From contig NZ_JACC01000012.1 of NCBI RefSeq assembly GCF_000520955.1, positions 94,412 through 158,411 on the forward strand: a stretch of 64,000 bases of DNA, read 5' to 3'. Numbering within the stretch: the stretch's first letter is position 1; each line of letters starts with the position of its first letter. The stretch is from Aquimarina pacifica (GTDB lineage Bacteria > Bacteroidota > Bacteroidia > Flavobacteriales > Flavobacteriaceae). A program made the translations under genes and the position numbers. Positions 8,409 through 18,112 of this stretch are shown here, one piece after another. The notes below the pieces were generated by a model. The model was not told the origin of the DNA and did not search any database. It saw only the letters and a list, made by a program, of their open reading frames with translations.

Positions 8409-8909
8409 TTACATTTGAGCAGATAACTTATTTAGCTGTGCAGATTTGATTTGCATATACTTACTAATATTCTCTATTTCTTGACCAGAAAGCTTAGTCA
8501 TCAATGAATTGTATTGCTTCGTTAGATCACTACTTGCTTCATTTAATTTTAGAAAAGAATCCATATCTTTTGCCTCGACAGCTTTTTTGTAATTAGAAAT
8601 GTATCGCTCGTAATCTTTTATATACTTTTTTGCATCCGTATTAGATGTTTTTGCCCCTGTACCAGGTATTGGAATAAATTTACTATTTCTTTCGAATTCC
8701 TTTTTCCCGTCATTTTTATTTTTCTTAACGGTCTTTTTTTTCTTTTTTACTGCCGGCTTCTTTTCCTCTACAATCTCTTCCACGGCCACTGCAGTAGAAT
8801 CTTCAACTTTCTCAACAACCTCCAGTTTATCAGACTTAGGGTCTTTTTTACAAGAAAAATTTGCCAGCAATGCTGTACAAAGAAGAATAATTACCATGGA
8901 TTTTTTCAT
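8409..8909 (-). CDS. Putative lipoprotein with Lys-rich linker
   Basis: A 166-residue protein that I cannot assign. It starts with a lipoprotein signal (MKKSMVIILLCTALLANFSC, lipobox cysteine at residue 20). An acidic Val/Glu-rich stretch and then a strongly basic Lys-run (KKPAVKKKKKTVKKNKN) follow at about residues 50-70. The C-terminal half is a predicted alpha-helical or coiled segment (DYERYISNYKKAVEAKD). It should be anchored in the outer or inner membrane and face the periplasm. It stands between the terminator and hisS, all on the minus strand, but the 72-base gap to hisS does not prove co-transcription. Confidence 0.75.
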   Translation of the reverse strand: MKKSMVIILLCTALLANFSCKKDPKSDKLEVVEKVEDSTAVAVEEIVEEKKPAVKKKKKTVKKNKNDGKKEFERNSKFIPIPGTGAKTSNTDAKKYIKDYERYISNYKKAVEAKDMDSFLKLNEASSDLTKQYNSLMTKLSGQEIENISKYMQIKSAQLNKLSAQM

Positions 8910-8981
8910 AATTTCAATTTTAGGACAATCAGTTTTTATTAATAGTATCTCTGAATTTTTAATAAATTAATGTACAAAAAA

Positions 8982-10352
8982 TTATTGTAATACCATACTC
9001 AATTCTTCAAAATTCATTTCTTTCTGAGACCCATTTATCATATCCTTAACAGTAAACGATTCATTTTCAATCTCTGAGGTACCAGCCAAAACAACAAATG
9101 GAATTTTTCTTTTATTCGCATATCCCATTTGCTTTTTCATTTTTGCATTATCTGGATATAATTCTGCACTAATTTCATTTTTTCGCAACATATTTACAGC
9201 TTTCATGCTATATAATGCCTCTGCATCACCAAAATTAATGAACAACACTCGAGTTGTCGGAACGACTGTCTCAGGAAACAGATTTAGCTCCTCAAGAACC
9301 ATACAAATCCTATCTAAACCAAATGAAACACCTACTCCACTAATATTTTTTAAACCAAAGCCCCCTGTGAGATCATCATAACGACCTCCTCCTCCTATCG
9401 ATCCCATTTTTACATTATCAGGCGCTGCTACTTCGAATATTGCTCCTGTATAATAATTTAACCCTCGAGCCAAAGTAACATCGAGGTCTAATGTAGCTGT
9501 TTGCAAGGGTGTTTCTTCTATCATATTCATGATAAACTGCAATTCTTGTACACCTTTAGTACCTTCTTCTGATGAAGCCAGCATATCTCGAAGTTTATCA
9601 ATCTTTTCTGATGTTGTTCCCGTAAAGTTAAACAAAGGTTTTACATGGGTAATCGCACCTTCAGAAATCCCTTTACTCAGCATTTCTTTCTTTACACCTT
9701 CTTCTCCGATTTTATCAAGCTTATCTAATGCAACAGTAAAATCAATAAGCTTATCTCCTTCGCCGATAACTTCTGCAATACCGGAAAGAATTTTTCTATT
9801 ATTTATCTTAATGGTAACTCCAGAAAGATTCAGTTTGGTAAAAACGGTATCGTACAAATTAACAAAATCTACCTCTTGCAATAAAGAGTTACTACCTACA
9901 ACGTCGGCATCACATTGATAAAACTCCCTGAACCGTCCTTTTTGAGGCCTATCTGCACGCCATACAGGTTGAATTTGAAACCTTTTGAACGGAAAGTCTA
10001 TTTCATTTTGATGTTGCACAACATATCTTGCAAAAGGAACTGTTAAATCATACCGCAGTGCTTTTTCACTAATGCGTGGTGTCATTTTTTGACTATTCCT
10101 AGCGGCATATAAATCATCATTTACTTTGCTCAAATAATCTCCGCTATTGAGAATCTTAAAAATTAATCGATCTCCTTCTTCTCCATATTTCCCCATAAGT
10201 GTATCACTATTCTCAAAACTGGGGGTTTCTATAGGTTGAAAACCAAATAATCGGAACTGCGTTCTTATTACATCTACAATATAGCTTCTTTTTGCTACTT
10301 CTATTGGAGAAAAATCACGTGTTCCTTTTGGTATGGATGGTTTTTGTGCCAT
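8982..10352 (-). CDS. hisS: Histidyl-tRNA synthetase
   Basis: A class II aminoacyl-tRNA synthetase of 456 residues that charges tRNA-His. Motif 2 is visible as RPQKGRFREFYQCDAD, and the histidine-specific motif as ARGLNYYTGAIFEV. GGGGRYDDLTGGFG and FGLDR (motif 3) follow, then an anticodon-binding domain over the last 95 residues. Start and end match the family (KGTRDFSP near the N terminus). It is an essential single gene; neighbours give no further information. Confidence 0.98.
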   Translation of the reverse strand: MAQKPSIPKGTRDFSPIEVAKRSYIVDVIRTQFRLFGFQPIETPSFENSDTLMGKYGEEGDRLIFKILNSGDYLSKVNDDLYAARNSQKMTPRISEKALRYDLTVPFARYVVQHQNEIDFPFKRFQIQPVWRADRPQKGRFREFYQCDADVVGSNSLLQEVDFVNLYDTVFTKLNLSGVTIKINNRKILSGIAEVIGEGDKLIDFTVALDKLDKIGEEGVKKEMLSKGISEGAITHVKPLFNFTGTTSEKIDKLRDMLASSEEGTKGVQELQFIMNMIEETPLQTATLDLDVTLARGLNYYTGAIFEVAAPDNVKMGSIGGGGRYDDLTGGFGLKNISGVGVSFGLDRICMVLEELNLFPETVVPTTRVLFINFGDAEALYSMKAVNMLRKNEISAELYPDNAKMKKQMGYANKRKIPFVVLAGTSEIENESFTVKDMINGSQKEMNFEELSMVLQ

Positions 10353-10497
10353 TATCTATGTATTATGAATAGTATAATCTTAAACAAAATAATTTAATCG
10401 TAGTAATTACCTACGGATATCTATATTTAAGGCTACAAATATCTAAAAAAATAAAGCAGGTACTTAATTAAAAGCCAAGAAAATTCCTCATCTCAGA

Positions 10498-10980
10498 TTA
10501 CACCTCTTTATCCTTAATTAACTTAGCAAAGTATCGATACAAATCACCTTGTGTTATATTTGCTCCTTGCTGAATTAATGCAAATTTATCGATATTCTTA
10601 TCAGTACTATACTCCTTTGATGCATTATAAAAAACAACTTCATCGTTTAGCAAATTATTTTGCAACCACTGGTACCCCTCTTTTGTAGTTATATCAATAG
10701 CCTCATTATTCACTTTGACAGCTATTAAATACATTTGATCTTCGGCAAGCTCAAATAAGTGTATTTGATCACTTGAGAAATGTTCTAGATACTTTGCATT
10801 AGTCAATGCTTTTTCCCAAACCAAATCACTAAAAACATCAATCTCTTCTTCTGCCACCTCTGGCTTACTTTCTTTTATAGCGCTCCATTCGTCAGCTGTG
10901 ATAGATTGAGTTGCCAAAAAATTGATAAACTCTACATGAAGCTCTTCTAATTGCTCCTTACTTAATCTTTGATATTTCAT
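10498..10980 (-). CDS. DUF6495-family protein
   Basis: A 160-residue soluble acidic protein of a family restricted to Bacteroidota, for which I know no function. It begins MKYQRLSKEQLEELHVEFINFLA, is helical in the first third and mixed afterwards, and has no signal peptide or membrane segment. A perfect TATTTTTG promoter element lies 18-25 bases upstream. It lies between hisS and the rplI operon on the same strand, separated from the latter by a terminator, so it has its own transcription unit. Confidence 0.8.
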   Translation of the reverse strand: MKYQRLSKEQLEELHVEFINFLATQSITADEWSAIKESKPEVAEEEIDVFSDLVWEKALTNAKYLEHFSSDQIHLFELAEDQMYLIAVKVNNEAIDITTKEGYQWLQNNLLNDEVVFYNASKEYSTDKNIDKFALIQQGANITQGDLYRYFAKLIKDKEV

Positions 10981-10997
10981 TCTAAAAAAATTGAGTG

Positions 10998-11005
10998 CAA
11001 AAATA
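10998..11005 (-). promoter_or_regulatory. Promoter -7 element for the DUF6495 gene
   Basis: On the minus strand the sequence reads TATTTTTGC, an exact TAnnTTTG match, 18-25 bases before the ATG. No clear -33 TTG is present. Confidence 0.5.
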
Positions 11006-11116
11006 CTTATAAAAAGATGATTATAAAATTATAACGAGCGCATTATACTGTATTATCTACTGCGACAAAAGCATCAACTATATCCTATTCAAATTAAAAA
11101 ACTACACCATTAAATA

Positions 11117-11153
11117 ACAAAAAAAGACCGCTATCAAAGCGATCTTTTTATAT
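11117..11153 (-). terminator. Terminator of the rpsF-rpsR-rplI operon
   Basis: A 12-bp stem (11121-11132 with 11138-11149) contains one position that is a mismatch on the plus strand but a G-U wobble in minus-strand RNA. It is flanked by an A-run that becomes the U-tract in that RNA. It therefore works for the ribosomal protein operon. Confidence 0.8.
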
Positions 11154-11207
11154 ACAGTATATTCAGAAATACAATAAAATACTTACTATAACCTGAATTG
11201 TAAATTA

Positions 11208-11657
11208 TTATGCTTGAGCAACTACCTCAAAAGGCACAGCTGCAATTACAGTTCTATGTAAACGAACAGAGGCTTCATATTGCCCTAAACGCTTTATTGT
11301 TCCTCCTGGTACAGTAATAAACTTTTTATCTAATTGTATATCTTCTTTAGCAAGTGCTTCAGATACATTTGCATTAGATATAGAACCAAACAACTTACCA
11401 CCTGTTCCAGATTTCGCAGAAATCTTTATTTCGAATCCAGCAATTTTCTTCGCTAATTTCTCAGCGTCTTCGATTTCTTTCTTCTCTTTAAAAGCACGTT
11501 GCTTCAATGTTTCTGCAAGTACTTTTCTTGCAGAAGGTGTTGCCAAAACAGCTAGGCCATTTGGGATCAAAAAGTTACGTCCATAACCATTCTTTACTTC
11601 TACTACATCGTCTACGAATCCTAGATTCTCAACGTCTTTCTTTAATATAAGTTCCAT
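11208..11657 (-). CDS. rplI: 50S ribosomal protein L9
   Basis: A 149-residue ribosomal protein. The N-terminal domain carries the L9 signature (KDVENLGFVDDVVEVKNGYG then RNFLIPNGLA), and a long connecting helix leads to the C-terminal rRNA-binding domain (KSGTGGKLFGSISNANVSEAL). It is the last gene of the rpsF-rpsR-rplI operon, the standard order, starts 16 bases after rpsR, and is followed by a terminator. Confidence 0.98.
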   Translation of the reverse strand: MELILKKDVENLGFVDDVVEVKNGYGRNFLIPNGLAVLATPSARKVLAETLKQRAFKEKKEIEDAEKLAKKIAGFEIKISAKSGTGGKLFGSISNANVSEALAKEDIQLDKKFITVPGGTIKRLGQYEASVRLHRTVIAAVPFEVVAQA

Positions 11658-11673
11658 AATGTTATGACTAAGT

Positions 11674-11970
11674 TTATTTTAATAAATCACCAACGTAGGT
11701 CATCAAAGCCAAATGTCTAGCTCTTTTTACCGCTACACTTACTTTACGTTGATATTTTAAAGAAGTTCCTGTAAGACGACGAGGTAACAATTTACCTTGC
11801 TCATTTACAAAAGCCATTAAATATTCAGGATCTTTATAATCTATGTATTTAATACCAGATTTTTTGAAACGACAATATTTCTTTGTTTTCGAAGTATCAA
11901 TATTAAGAGGAGTAAGATACCTGATCTCTCCGTCTTTTTTTCCTTTAGCTTGTTGTTCTATAGATGACAT
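11674..11970 (-). CDS. rpsR: 30S ribosomal protein S18
   Basis: A 98-residue ribosomal protein with the S18 core [21 protein letters not shown] and the basic tail [24 protein letters not shown]18 binds 16S rRNA as a dimer with S6, whose gene lies directly upstream; only 2 bases separate them, so they are translationally linked. Confidence 0.98.
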   Translation of the reverse strand: MSSIEQQAKGKKDGEIRYLTPLNIDTSKTKKYCRFKKSGIKYIDYKDPEYLMAFVNEQGKLLPRRLTGTSLKYQRKVSVAVKRARHLALMTYVGDLLK

Positions 11971-11972
11971 AA

Positions 11973-12311
11973 TTAAGCTTTTTGTTTGTTTCTATTTCTT
12001 CTCTTTTCTGCCCAAGCAATTGCATGCTTATCAAGACGTACAGTAAGATAACGCATAATTCGTTCGTCTCTTCTAAACTCTACTTCAAGTGAGTTAATAA
12101 CTTCACCTGAAACTTGAAATTCAAATAAGTGATAAAAACCACTTTTTTTGTGTTGGATTGCATAAGCTAATTTTTTTAGCCCCCAATCCTCTTTTGATAT
12201 CATCTTGGCACCATTAGAAACAAGAATGTCTTCGTATTTCTTAACTGTTTCCTTTATCTGATCATCAGATAAAACGGGATTCAAGATGAAAACAGTTTCG
12301 TATTGATTCAT
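11973..12311 (-). CDS. rpsF: 30S ribosomal protein S6
   Basis: A 112-residue ribosomal protein: [20 protein letters not shown] at the start, and the conserved [22 protein letters not shown] and [18 protein letters not shown]. It is the first gene of the operon with rpsR and rplI; the ssb or priB gene found in some phyla is absent. A strong Bacteroidota promoter lies 32-62 bases upstream. Confidence 0.98.
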   Translation of the reverse strand: MNQYETVFILNPVLSDDQIKETVKKYEDILVSNGAKMISKEDWGLKKLAYAIQHKKSGFYHLFEFQVSGEVINSLEVEFRRDERIMRYLTVRLDKHAIAWAEKRRNRNKQKA

Positions 12312-12342
12312 AAAAATCTAGTTTAAATTAAAAAATTGGCTG

Positions 12343-12373
12343 CAAAAGTAAGATATTTTTTTGGATTATCAAA
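12343..12373 (-). promoter_or_regulatory. Bacteroidota promoter of the rpsF operon
   Basis: On the minus strand, TTTG (-33) at 12373-12370 and TACTTTTG (-7, TAnnTTTG) at 12350-12343 are separated by 19 bases. This matches the consensus for the phylum's primary sigma factor. Transcription should begin near 12336, giving a leader of about 25 bases. Confidence 0.75.
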
Positions 12374-12786
12374 TCACTAAAGCTAGAGAATAAAAAACTT
12401 ATACAATATATAGACAACTAAATCTTCCCGTTCGTTCTACTTTTTTGAAATACCCACTCTTAATTACTTAAATCAAAACTAAGACACATGGATCTTAAAT
12501 ATAATTTTTAAGGGAAAAGTTAAAAGTTTTTAACATAAAACAGCTTCACAACAAATAGAGTTTGATCAAAAATAAAACACTCAAAAAATGAACACTATTT
12601 TCATTATTTTAACATTTTGAACAATATTTTACGCAAAAAAACAGCCAATTAGATTAAGAATATTGAACGATTTCAAAACATTACTGTTTCGATGAAACAC
12701 TATTTTAATCGACAAAAAACCCAAAATCCTTGTATGGATAATTTATATTCACTAATATTGTACTTAGAATTTTAACACTAATACGA
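12374..12786. other. Intergenic region between rpsF promoter and LytTR gene
   Basis: More than 400 AT-rich bases with no open frame of protein-like composition. It must hold the LytTR gene promoter, but no good TAnnTTTG element at a suitable distance is evident. Confidence 0.5.
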
Positions 12787-13494
12787 GTGGAACAATCTAA
12801 ACTAAAATGCGCGGTAGTCGATGATTCCCGCCTACAGAGACTTGCTATAGTAAAGCTAATAGACGAACATTCATCACTAGAATTAGTATCTGAGTGGAAC
12901 AATGCTATTGAAACAAAGAATGGATTGCTTGATACTCAAGTTGATTTATTGTTTCTAGATATAGAAATGCCTATTCTTACTGGATTTGATCTTTTAGATG
13001 ACTTAGAAAATAAACCTCACATAATTTTTGTGACGGGTAAAACGAAATATGCTTTCAAGGCATTTGATTATGATGCTATAGATTATTTGAGAAAGCCTTT
13101 AAAGAAGGATCGTTTTAATGCTGCTGTAGAAAAAGCATTGAGTATGTCTCGTATTGGTAGTGAAAACCCTGCTGTAGAAGATGATGATTATATTTTTGTA
13201 AAAAGTAATCTAAAAAAGCGCAAAATATTCTTGAGTCAATTAAAATATGTTGAAGCTCTCGGTGATTATGTAAAACTTATAATGGAAGAAGGAGATCCTA
13301 TTGTTGTTCTGGCAACTATGAAATCTTTTGAAGCTCAATTACCAAGCGACCGTTTTTTGAGAATTCATAAATCTTATATCGTAAATCTAGACAAGGTAGA
13401 ACGCTATAACAGTCGAAATATAGAGATTGCAGATGAGAAAATACCGTTAAGTAGACACAAAAAGAACTTCTTAATCGAAGCACTTAATAATTAA
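12787..13494 (+). CDS. LytTR-family response regulator
   Basis: A 235-residue two-component regulator. Residues 1-120 are a receiver domain with the acidic pocket VVDD (D12, D13), the phospho-acceptor in FLDIEMP (D58) and the lysine of YLRKPLK. Residues 135-235 are a LytTR DNA-binding domain (IFVKSNLKKRKIFLSQLKYVEA, then FLRIHKSYIVNLDKVERY). The start is GTG; no in-frame ATG lies close enough to keep the receiver intact. No partner kinase is adjacent. Its stop overlaps the convergent priA stop by four bases. Confidence 0.93.
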   Translation: MEQSKLKCAVVDDSRLQRLAIVKLIDEHSSLELVSEWNNAIETKNGLLDTQVDLLFLDIEMPILTGFDLLDDLENKPHIIFVTGKTKYAFKAFDYDAIDYLRKPLKKDRFNAAVEKALSMSRIGSENPAVEDDDYIFVKSNLKKRKIFLSQLKYVEALGDYVKLIMEEGDPIVVLATMKSFEAQLPSDRFLRIHKSYIVNLDKVERYNSRNIEIADEKIPLSRHKKNFLIEALNN

Positions 13495-15944
13495 TAGTTA
13501 TCTACATTTAATATAATTCGCACTCCTGAAAATTCTTTTATACCACTAAAAGTTGTGTGTATTTTTTTTATAGCCTCTTTTGTTTTTTGTAAAGATTGCC
13601 CTTGTGGTATTTTTAGCACCAGATTTTTGTGATATTGATTACGAATTCTAGATATTGGCGGAAACTCAGGGCCAAGAACATACTCCTTAAAAATATTTCT
13701 ATACGACTTGGCTAGCCAATTCATAGCTTCATTTACTTTGTTATAGTCCTTATGTTTTCCGGTTACTTTTATAATTTTATAAAAAGGCGGATATTTATAT
13801 AGATACCTTTCTTCTATTTGATCAGCATACATCCCGGCATAGTCATTTACAGAAACTTGCTGTAAAATCTGATGAAAAGGGTTATACGTCTGAATAAGTA
13901 CCATACCCCTTTTCTTTGTTCTCCCAGCCCTACCTGCCACTTGCTGCATTAATTGATAACTGCGCTCATGTGCTCTGAAGTCAGGGAAATTAAGTAAATT
14001 ATCTGCATTCATAATCCCAACAAGGCTTACATTCCTAAAATCTAATCCTTTTGACAACATCTGTGTACCTACCAACACATCTATTTCACCTTGCTCGAAA
14101 CGATTAATTATTCGCTCATATCCGTGCTTGCCACGAGTGGTATCCTGATCCATTCTGCCTACTGTATGATCAGGTAATAATTCTTGTAGTTCTTTTTCTA
14201 TTTGCTCTGTACCAAAACCTTTTGTTGATAATTCTGTACTACTGCATGCCATACATTGTAATAACATTGCCATATGATACCCACAATAATGACACCTCAA
14301 TTGATTTCTGTAATTATGAAAAGTAAGACTAACATCGCAATTAGGGCATTGAGGAGAATGCCCGCATGTATTACATTCTACAACAGGAGAATACCCTCTC
14401 CTATTTTGAAAAAGAATAACTTGTTCTCCTTCTTGCAATGCCTCTCTTATGGCCAATAAAAGGGTATCACTAAAATGCCCTGTCATTTGCTTTTTTTTGT
14501 ATTTGGTCTTAATATCTACTAGATTGATCTCTGGCATTAGAACATCACCATATCTTCTGGTTAATTTTGCTATTGCATACTTTCCTTGCTCAGCATTATA
14601 AGCCGTTTCTAAAGAAGGGGTTGCCGATCCAAGCACGACCTTTGCCTGAAACATTTTTGCCAGAACGATTGCTGTATCTCTAGCATGATACCTTGGGGCC
14701 GGATCATATTGTTTAAATGTATTTTCATGCTCCTCATCGACCACAATAAGACCTAAATCAACAAAAGGAAGAAATATAGCAGACCTAGCACCAATTATTA
14801 CTTGTGCTTTTGATTTTTTTGTTCTAACATTATTCCAGACTTCTACTCTTTCATTAACAGAGTACTTCGAGTGATAAACACTTAATTTTTCTCCAAAATA
14901 TTCTTGTAAGCGCGTAATAAGTTGTGTGGTAAGCGCAATTTCTGGTAATAAATATAGTACTTGCTTATCTTCAGAAATTGCCTCTTTAATTAGTTTCACG
15001 TATACTTCGGTCTTGCCAGAGGATGTTACTCCATGAAATAAGCATACATCCTTATGGACAAATGATACTTTTATTTCTTCAAAAGCTTTAGACTGAAATT
15101 GATTAAGCTCTTTGGTTTCAATTGCCACCTCCCCTTCATATTGTACACGATCTCTTTGCTTATAATATTCCTGCAAAACGCCTTTATCAACTAGTGATTT
15201 TAATGTACTAGAAGAACTTTTTGAAGTTTTTAAAAGCTCACTAAACTTTATTGGTTTTGTTTGCTGAGCCTGCATCGTAAACAGATGCATTAACACTTCT
15301 CTCTGTTTTGGAGATCGACTCATAGTATCTAATAACCCTCTTAGAGCTTCTTCTTGACTATAATCTGCATGTAATCGAACAAAACGAACAGTTTTCGGTT
15401 TATATTGTTCATAAATTTCCTCCTGAACGGTAATTACTTGTTTTTCTAATAACCGCTTGATCACAGGAAGTACATTTTTTTTACCTACAATATTCATGAT
15501 TTCCTGAATACGCAGCAGACTTTGGTATTGTAGTGCTTCGTATATAAGAAATTCATCATCTTTAAGAAGTGATTCATCAAAAACAGAAGAATCGTTTCTC
15601 TGTATCGTGGTTTCACTTTCTAATAAAAAAGCACCGGGAAGGGCAGCTCTCATAACCTCACCTGTGGTACACAAATAATACTTTGCAATCCAGGACCAAA
15701 GATCTAACTGCTGTAAAGTAACGATTGGGGATTCATCTAGAATATGTTCTATTTCTTTTGCTTCATATACAGATGGTGCTATTTGATGAACTTTGGTAAC
15801 CAAAGCAGCATAAATTTTACTCTTCCCGAACTGAACAGCAACCCGCATTCCCGGATGTAAAAAGTCTGCTTCTTTTTTATTGATACTATACGTAAACTCT
15901 TTATCAAGTGGTATAGGAAGAATTACATTTATAAAATATGACAT
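13491..15944 (-). CDS. priA: Primosomal protein N', replication restart helicase PriA
   Basis: An 817-residue superfamily 2 DNA helicase that reloads the replisome at stalled forks. It has the N-terminal 3'-end-binding domain (residues 1-110), Walker A GVTSSGKTEVY and DEEH box (VVDEEHENTFK). A zinc-binding insertion with four CxxC pairs follows (CNTCGHSPQCPNCD and later CHYCGYH, CMAC), then the C-terminal helicase motifs with VAGRAGR. Length and order match PriA. It is convergent with the LytTR gene. Gene content downstream on the minus strand does not suggest an operon. Confidence 0.97.
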   Translation of the reverse strand: MSYFINVILPIPLDKEFTYSINKKEADFLHPGMRVAVQFGKSKIYAALVTKVHQIAPSVYEAKEIEHILDESPIVTLQQLDLWSWIAKYYLCTTGEVMRAALPGAFLLESETTIQRNDSSVFDESLLKDDEFLIYEALQYQSLLRIQEIMNIVGKKNVLPVIKRLLEKQVITVQEEIYEQYKPKTVRFVRLHADYSQEEALRGLLDTMSRSPKQREVLMHLFTMQAQQTKPIKFSELLKTSKSSSSTLKSLVDKGVLQEYYKQRDRVQYEGEVAIETKELNQFQSKAFEEIKVSFVHKDVCLFHGVTSSGKTEVYVKLIKEAISEDKQVLYLLPEIALTTQLITRLQEYFGEKLSVYHSKYSVNERVEVWNNVRTKKSKAQVIIGARSAIFLPFVDLGLIVVDEEHENTFKQYDPAPRYHARDTAIVLAKMFQAKVVLGSATPSLETAYNAEQGKYAIAKLTRRYGDVLMPEINLVDIKTKYKKKQMTGHFSDTLLLAIREALQEGEQVILFQNRRGYSPVVECNTCGHSPQCPNCDVSLTFHNYRNQLRCHYCGYHMAMLLQCMACSSTELSTKGFGTEQIEKELQELLPDHTVGRMDQDTTRGKHGYERIINRFEQGEIDVLVGTQMLSKGLDFRNVSLVGIMNADNLLNFPDFRAHERSYQLMQQVAGRAGRTKKRGMVLIQTYNPFHQILQQVSVNDYAGMYADQIEERYLYKYPPFYKIIKVTGKHKDYNKVNEAMNWLAKSYRNIFKEYVLGPEFPPISRIRNQYHKNLVLKIPQGQSLQKTKEAIKKIHTTFSGIKEFSGVRIILNVDNY

Positions 15945-16137
15945 TCGTTGATATGAAGAACTACAAATTTATTACTACTACCCCTCTCTAAGGAATAGCA
16001 TAAGTCCATCAAAACAAAAATAAAGATTTCAGATATAGATAAGAATTAATTTTAGTAATAATACTAAATAAACTATATCATAAAGCATATTAACCTTCTT
16101 TAGTCACTACCATTTTTGACTTCGAATACAATAGTGC

Positions 16138-16170
16138 AAAAAAAACCGACTCACTAAAAATAGGTAGTCG
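16138..16170 (-). terminator. Terminator after the first chalcone-isomerase-like gene
   Basis: On the minus strand CCGACT pairs with AGTCGG across a 14-base loop and is followed by eight T. It lies 28 bases past the stop at 16198. Confidence 0.7.
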
Positions 16171-16197
16171 GACAAGTTTTAACACTTTTACTTTTCT

Positions 16198-16770
16198 TTA
16201 TTCTGCCACACCCAACATTCCTCCTTTAATTAATTGACAAGCGGGCTCATTACCTAGCCATATTTTGAATAGTGCATATTTGAAATCTCTACCTGTAATA
16301 AAACCAAGCTCTTTACCATTTTTATACGTTTTTATGCCCTTACCTTTAATATAAACTAGGTCATAAAAATCATTAATCTCCATAGGAGAATCAAAAAGCT
16401 TGAGAAAGTCCTCTATTCGCTCATCTAGACTTTGAGTATTACCAAACATAGAATCATCAAATCCTTTTCTGAATACTTTTATCATTCTTTCATTGGTAAC
16501 TTTTTTTGATGCTATATTTAATCGAATAGCCATCGTCTCATCTGAGTCTAATACTTTTTTATCATCTGTATATTTTGTTTTGGTATATAGAGATCCAGAA
16601 TATGTTTTAAAGGATAAGACTTTTCTCATCGCCCCTCCGTTAAAGCTTAATTTTTCGCCATCAAAAGAAAGCGTGTCAGGAACAACAATAGTACCTATCC
16701 TATTTTGTGCATTTACAGACAATCCTAGAATAAATATGAATACAAGGGTAGTTATTTTTTTCATCGTCAA
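16198..16770 (-). CDS. Chalcone isomerase-like secreted protein, paralogue A
   Basis: A 190-residue protein with a signal peptide (MTMKKITTLVFIFILGLSVNAQ). It has the bacterial chalcone-isomerase-like pattern: an N-terminal beta segment (LSFDGEKLSFNGGAMRKVLSFK) and a middle helix rich in DETMAIRL. The C-terminal KNGKELGFITGRDFKYALFKIWLGNEPA is nearly the same in the two other copies nearby. Bacterial members lack the plant catalytic set and are thought to bind small hydrophobic ligands such as fatty acids, but no function is proven. It probably works in the periplasm. Paralogues B and C lie just upstream on the same strand. Confidence 0.85.
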   Translation of the reverse strand: MTMKKITTLVFIFILGLSVNAQNRIGTIVVPDTLSFDGEKLSFNGGAMRKVLSFKTYSGSLYTKTKYTDDKKVLDSDETMAIRLNIASKKVTNERMIKVFRKGFDDSMFGNTQSLDERIEDFLKLFDSPMEINDFYDLVYIKGKGIKTYKNGKELGFITGRDFKYALFKIWLGNEPACQLIKGGMLGVAE

Positions 16771-16898
16771 GTTTTTATAATTCTATGGATTAGTCTATAA
16801 AAAGTAAAAACCTAACGGTATAAAACGTTAAAATTTAACAAAATAAATCTTAACTCTATAAATGCAGTAATAATATAACAAAACCTATTGAATACTAA

Positions 16899-17333
16899 CT
16901 ATATTTTAATCCAATTTTGTGTTCTATATAAAAAGGCGATGTACCCCCTAACATTAAGTATTTCAGGATTGTCCTCGTCTACCCATATTTTACATTTATA
17001 CACTTTTCCATTTTCAGGATCTAGAATAGTACCGTTTTCATACTCATTTCCATCTTTTTCTAACCCTTTAATAATCACCATTCCTTCAATTGGTTTATTA
17101 TAGTCATTACCTTTACATTCTACACATAGTTTTCCTCTCTCTGATTCTTCTAATACTTGTTTTACTTTACCATAGATCTTATTCCCCTTTTGATAAATTT
17201 CGACAATAGATCTTGGTTTTCCTGTATTATCATCGATCGTTTTCCAACTTCCTAATACTTCTTGCTGTGCATTCGTAATTGTGGTGGTCAATAGTAATAA
17301 AGCCACGCTCATTTTAAAAAAAATCATATTCAT
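16899..17333 (-). CDS. DUF2147-family secreted protein
   Basis: A 144-residue periplasmic protein with signal peptide (MNMIFFKMSVALLLLTTTITNAQ) and a lipocalin-like DUF2147 domain. The domain reads LGSWKTIDDNTGKPRSIVEI at its start, a CVECKG cysteine pair in the middle, and VYKCKIWVDEDNPEILNVRGYI at the end. The family is common in Bacteroidota and Proteobacteria and its function is unknown; the beta-barrel shape suggests small-ligand binding. It is inserted between two chalcone-isomerase-like paralogues on the same strand, so a shared ligand is conceivable but unproven. Confidence 0.85.
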   Translation of the reverse strand: MNMIFFKMSVALLLLTTTITNAQQEVLGSWKTIDDNTGKPRSIVEIYQKGNKIYGKVKQVLEESERGKLCVECKGNDYNKPIEGMVIIKGLEKDGNEYENGTILDPENGKVYKCKIWVDEDNPEILNVRGYIAFLYRTQNWIKI

Positions 17334-17360
17334 AGTTTGAGTTTGTATTACTTATAACGT

Positions 17361-17398
17361 AAAAATGGCTACTTGAATTCTCAAGCAGCCATTTTTTT
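17361..17398 (-). terminator. Terminator after chalcone-isomerase-like paralogue B
   Basis: AAAATGGCTACTTGA pairs with TCAAGCAGCCATTTT around a 4-base loop. The single mismatch becomes a G-U pair in minus-strand RNA, and the left A-run gives the U-tract. It ends the gene whose stop is at 17415, so the DUF2147 gene is transcribed separately. Confidence 0.8.
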
Positions 17399-17414
17399 AT
17401 GTTTTTTATATAAT

Positions 17415-17978
17415 TTATTGTATACCTAACATTCCGTTCTTTACTGCTTCACTAGCGGGTTCATCACCCAACCATATTTTGAATAAGCTGTACTTAAAAT
17501 CTCTACCTTCTATTACACCAAGCTCTTTACCATTCTTGAATGCTTTAACTCCAACTCCTTTAACATATACTAAATCAAATACATCATTTTTTACAATTGG
17601 TTCATTAAAAAACTTAATAAACTTTAGTATTCGTTCGTCAAGAGACTTTGTATTACCGAAAGTAGCCTTATAGAAACCATCTTTTACCGCTTTTATCATT
17701 TTTTTTTGAGTTACAAAACCAGAAACAATATCTAACTTAATAGCCATGGTCTCATCGGCATCGAGAATGACTCTCGGATCATTACTACTTTTCTGTAGAT
17801 ATAATCCCCCTGCATACAAATCGATCCATAACATTTCTCTCATTCCTGCTCCATTTAGCTTAAGATCTACTTCCTCAAATTTTTGTTCATAAGGCAAAAT
17901 AGCCTTTCCAATCCTAATCTGTGAATTGACATTGGTAAAAGAGACAAAAACTAAACATAATAAAATAATATTTCTCAT
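17415..17978 (-). CDS. Chalcone isomerase-like secreted protein, paralogue B
   Basis: A 187-residue secreted protein (MRNIILLCLVFVSFTNVNSQ signal) with the same build as paralogues A and C. It shows ILPYEQKFEEVDLKLNGAGMREMLWIDLYAGGLYL, then DADETMAIKLDIVSGFVTQKKM, then NGKELGVIEGRDFKYSLFKIWLGDEPA. Its motif LYAGGLYL is shared with paralogue C and replaced by TYSGSLYT in A. No catalytic assignment is possible; lipid or other hydrophobic ligand binding is the family expectation. A terminator follows directly, so each copy appears to be its own transcription unit. Confidence 0.86.
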   Translation of the reverse strand: MRNIILLCLVFVSFTNVNSQIRIGKAILPYEQKFEEVDLKLNGAGMREMLWIDLYAGGLYLQKSSNDPRVILDADETMAIKLDIVSGFVTQKKMIKAVKDGFYKATFGNTKSLDERILKFIKFFNEPIVKNDVFDLVYVKGVGVKAFKNGKELGVIEGRDFKYSLFKIWLGDEPASEAVKNGMLGIQ

Positions 17979-18112
17979 TGGTAATCAAGGTGTTAATTGA
18001 CGTAAATTAAATTTTACTTACCAAAAATACAGAAAATTTGTTATGCATACATATAAAATTCTAAAAAAAATGCTAAATACATGCGTTTTATCGGATAAAT
18101 ACGTATTTTAAC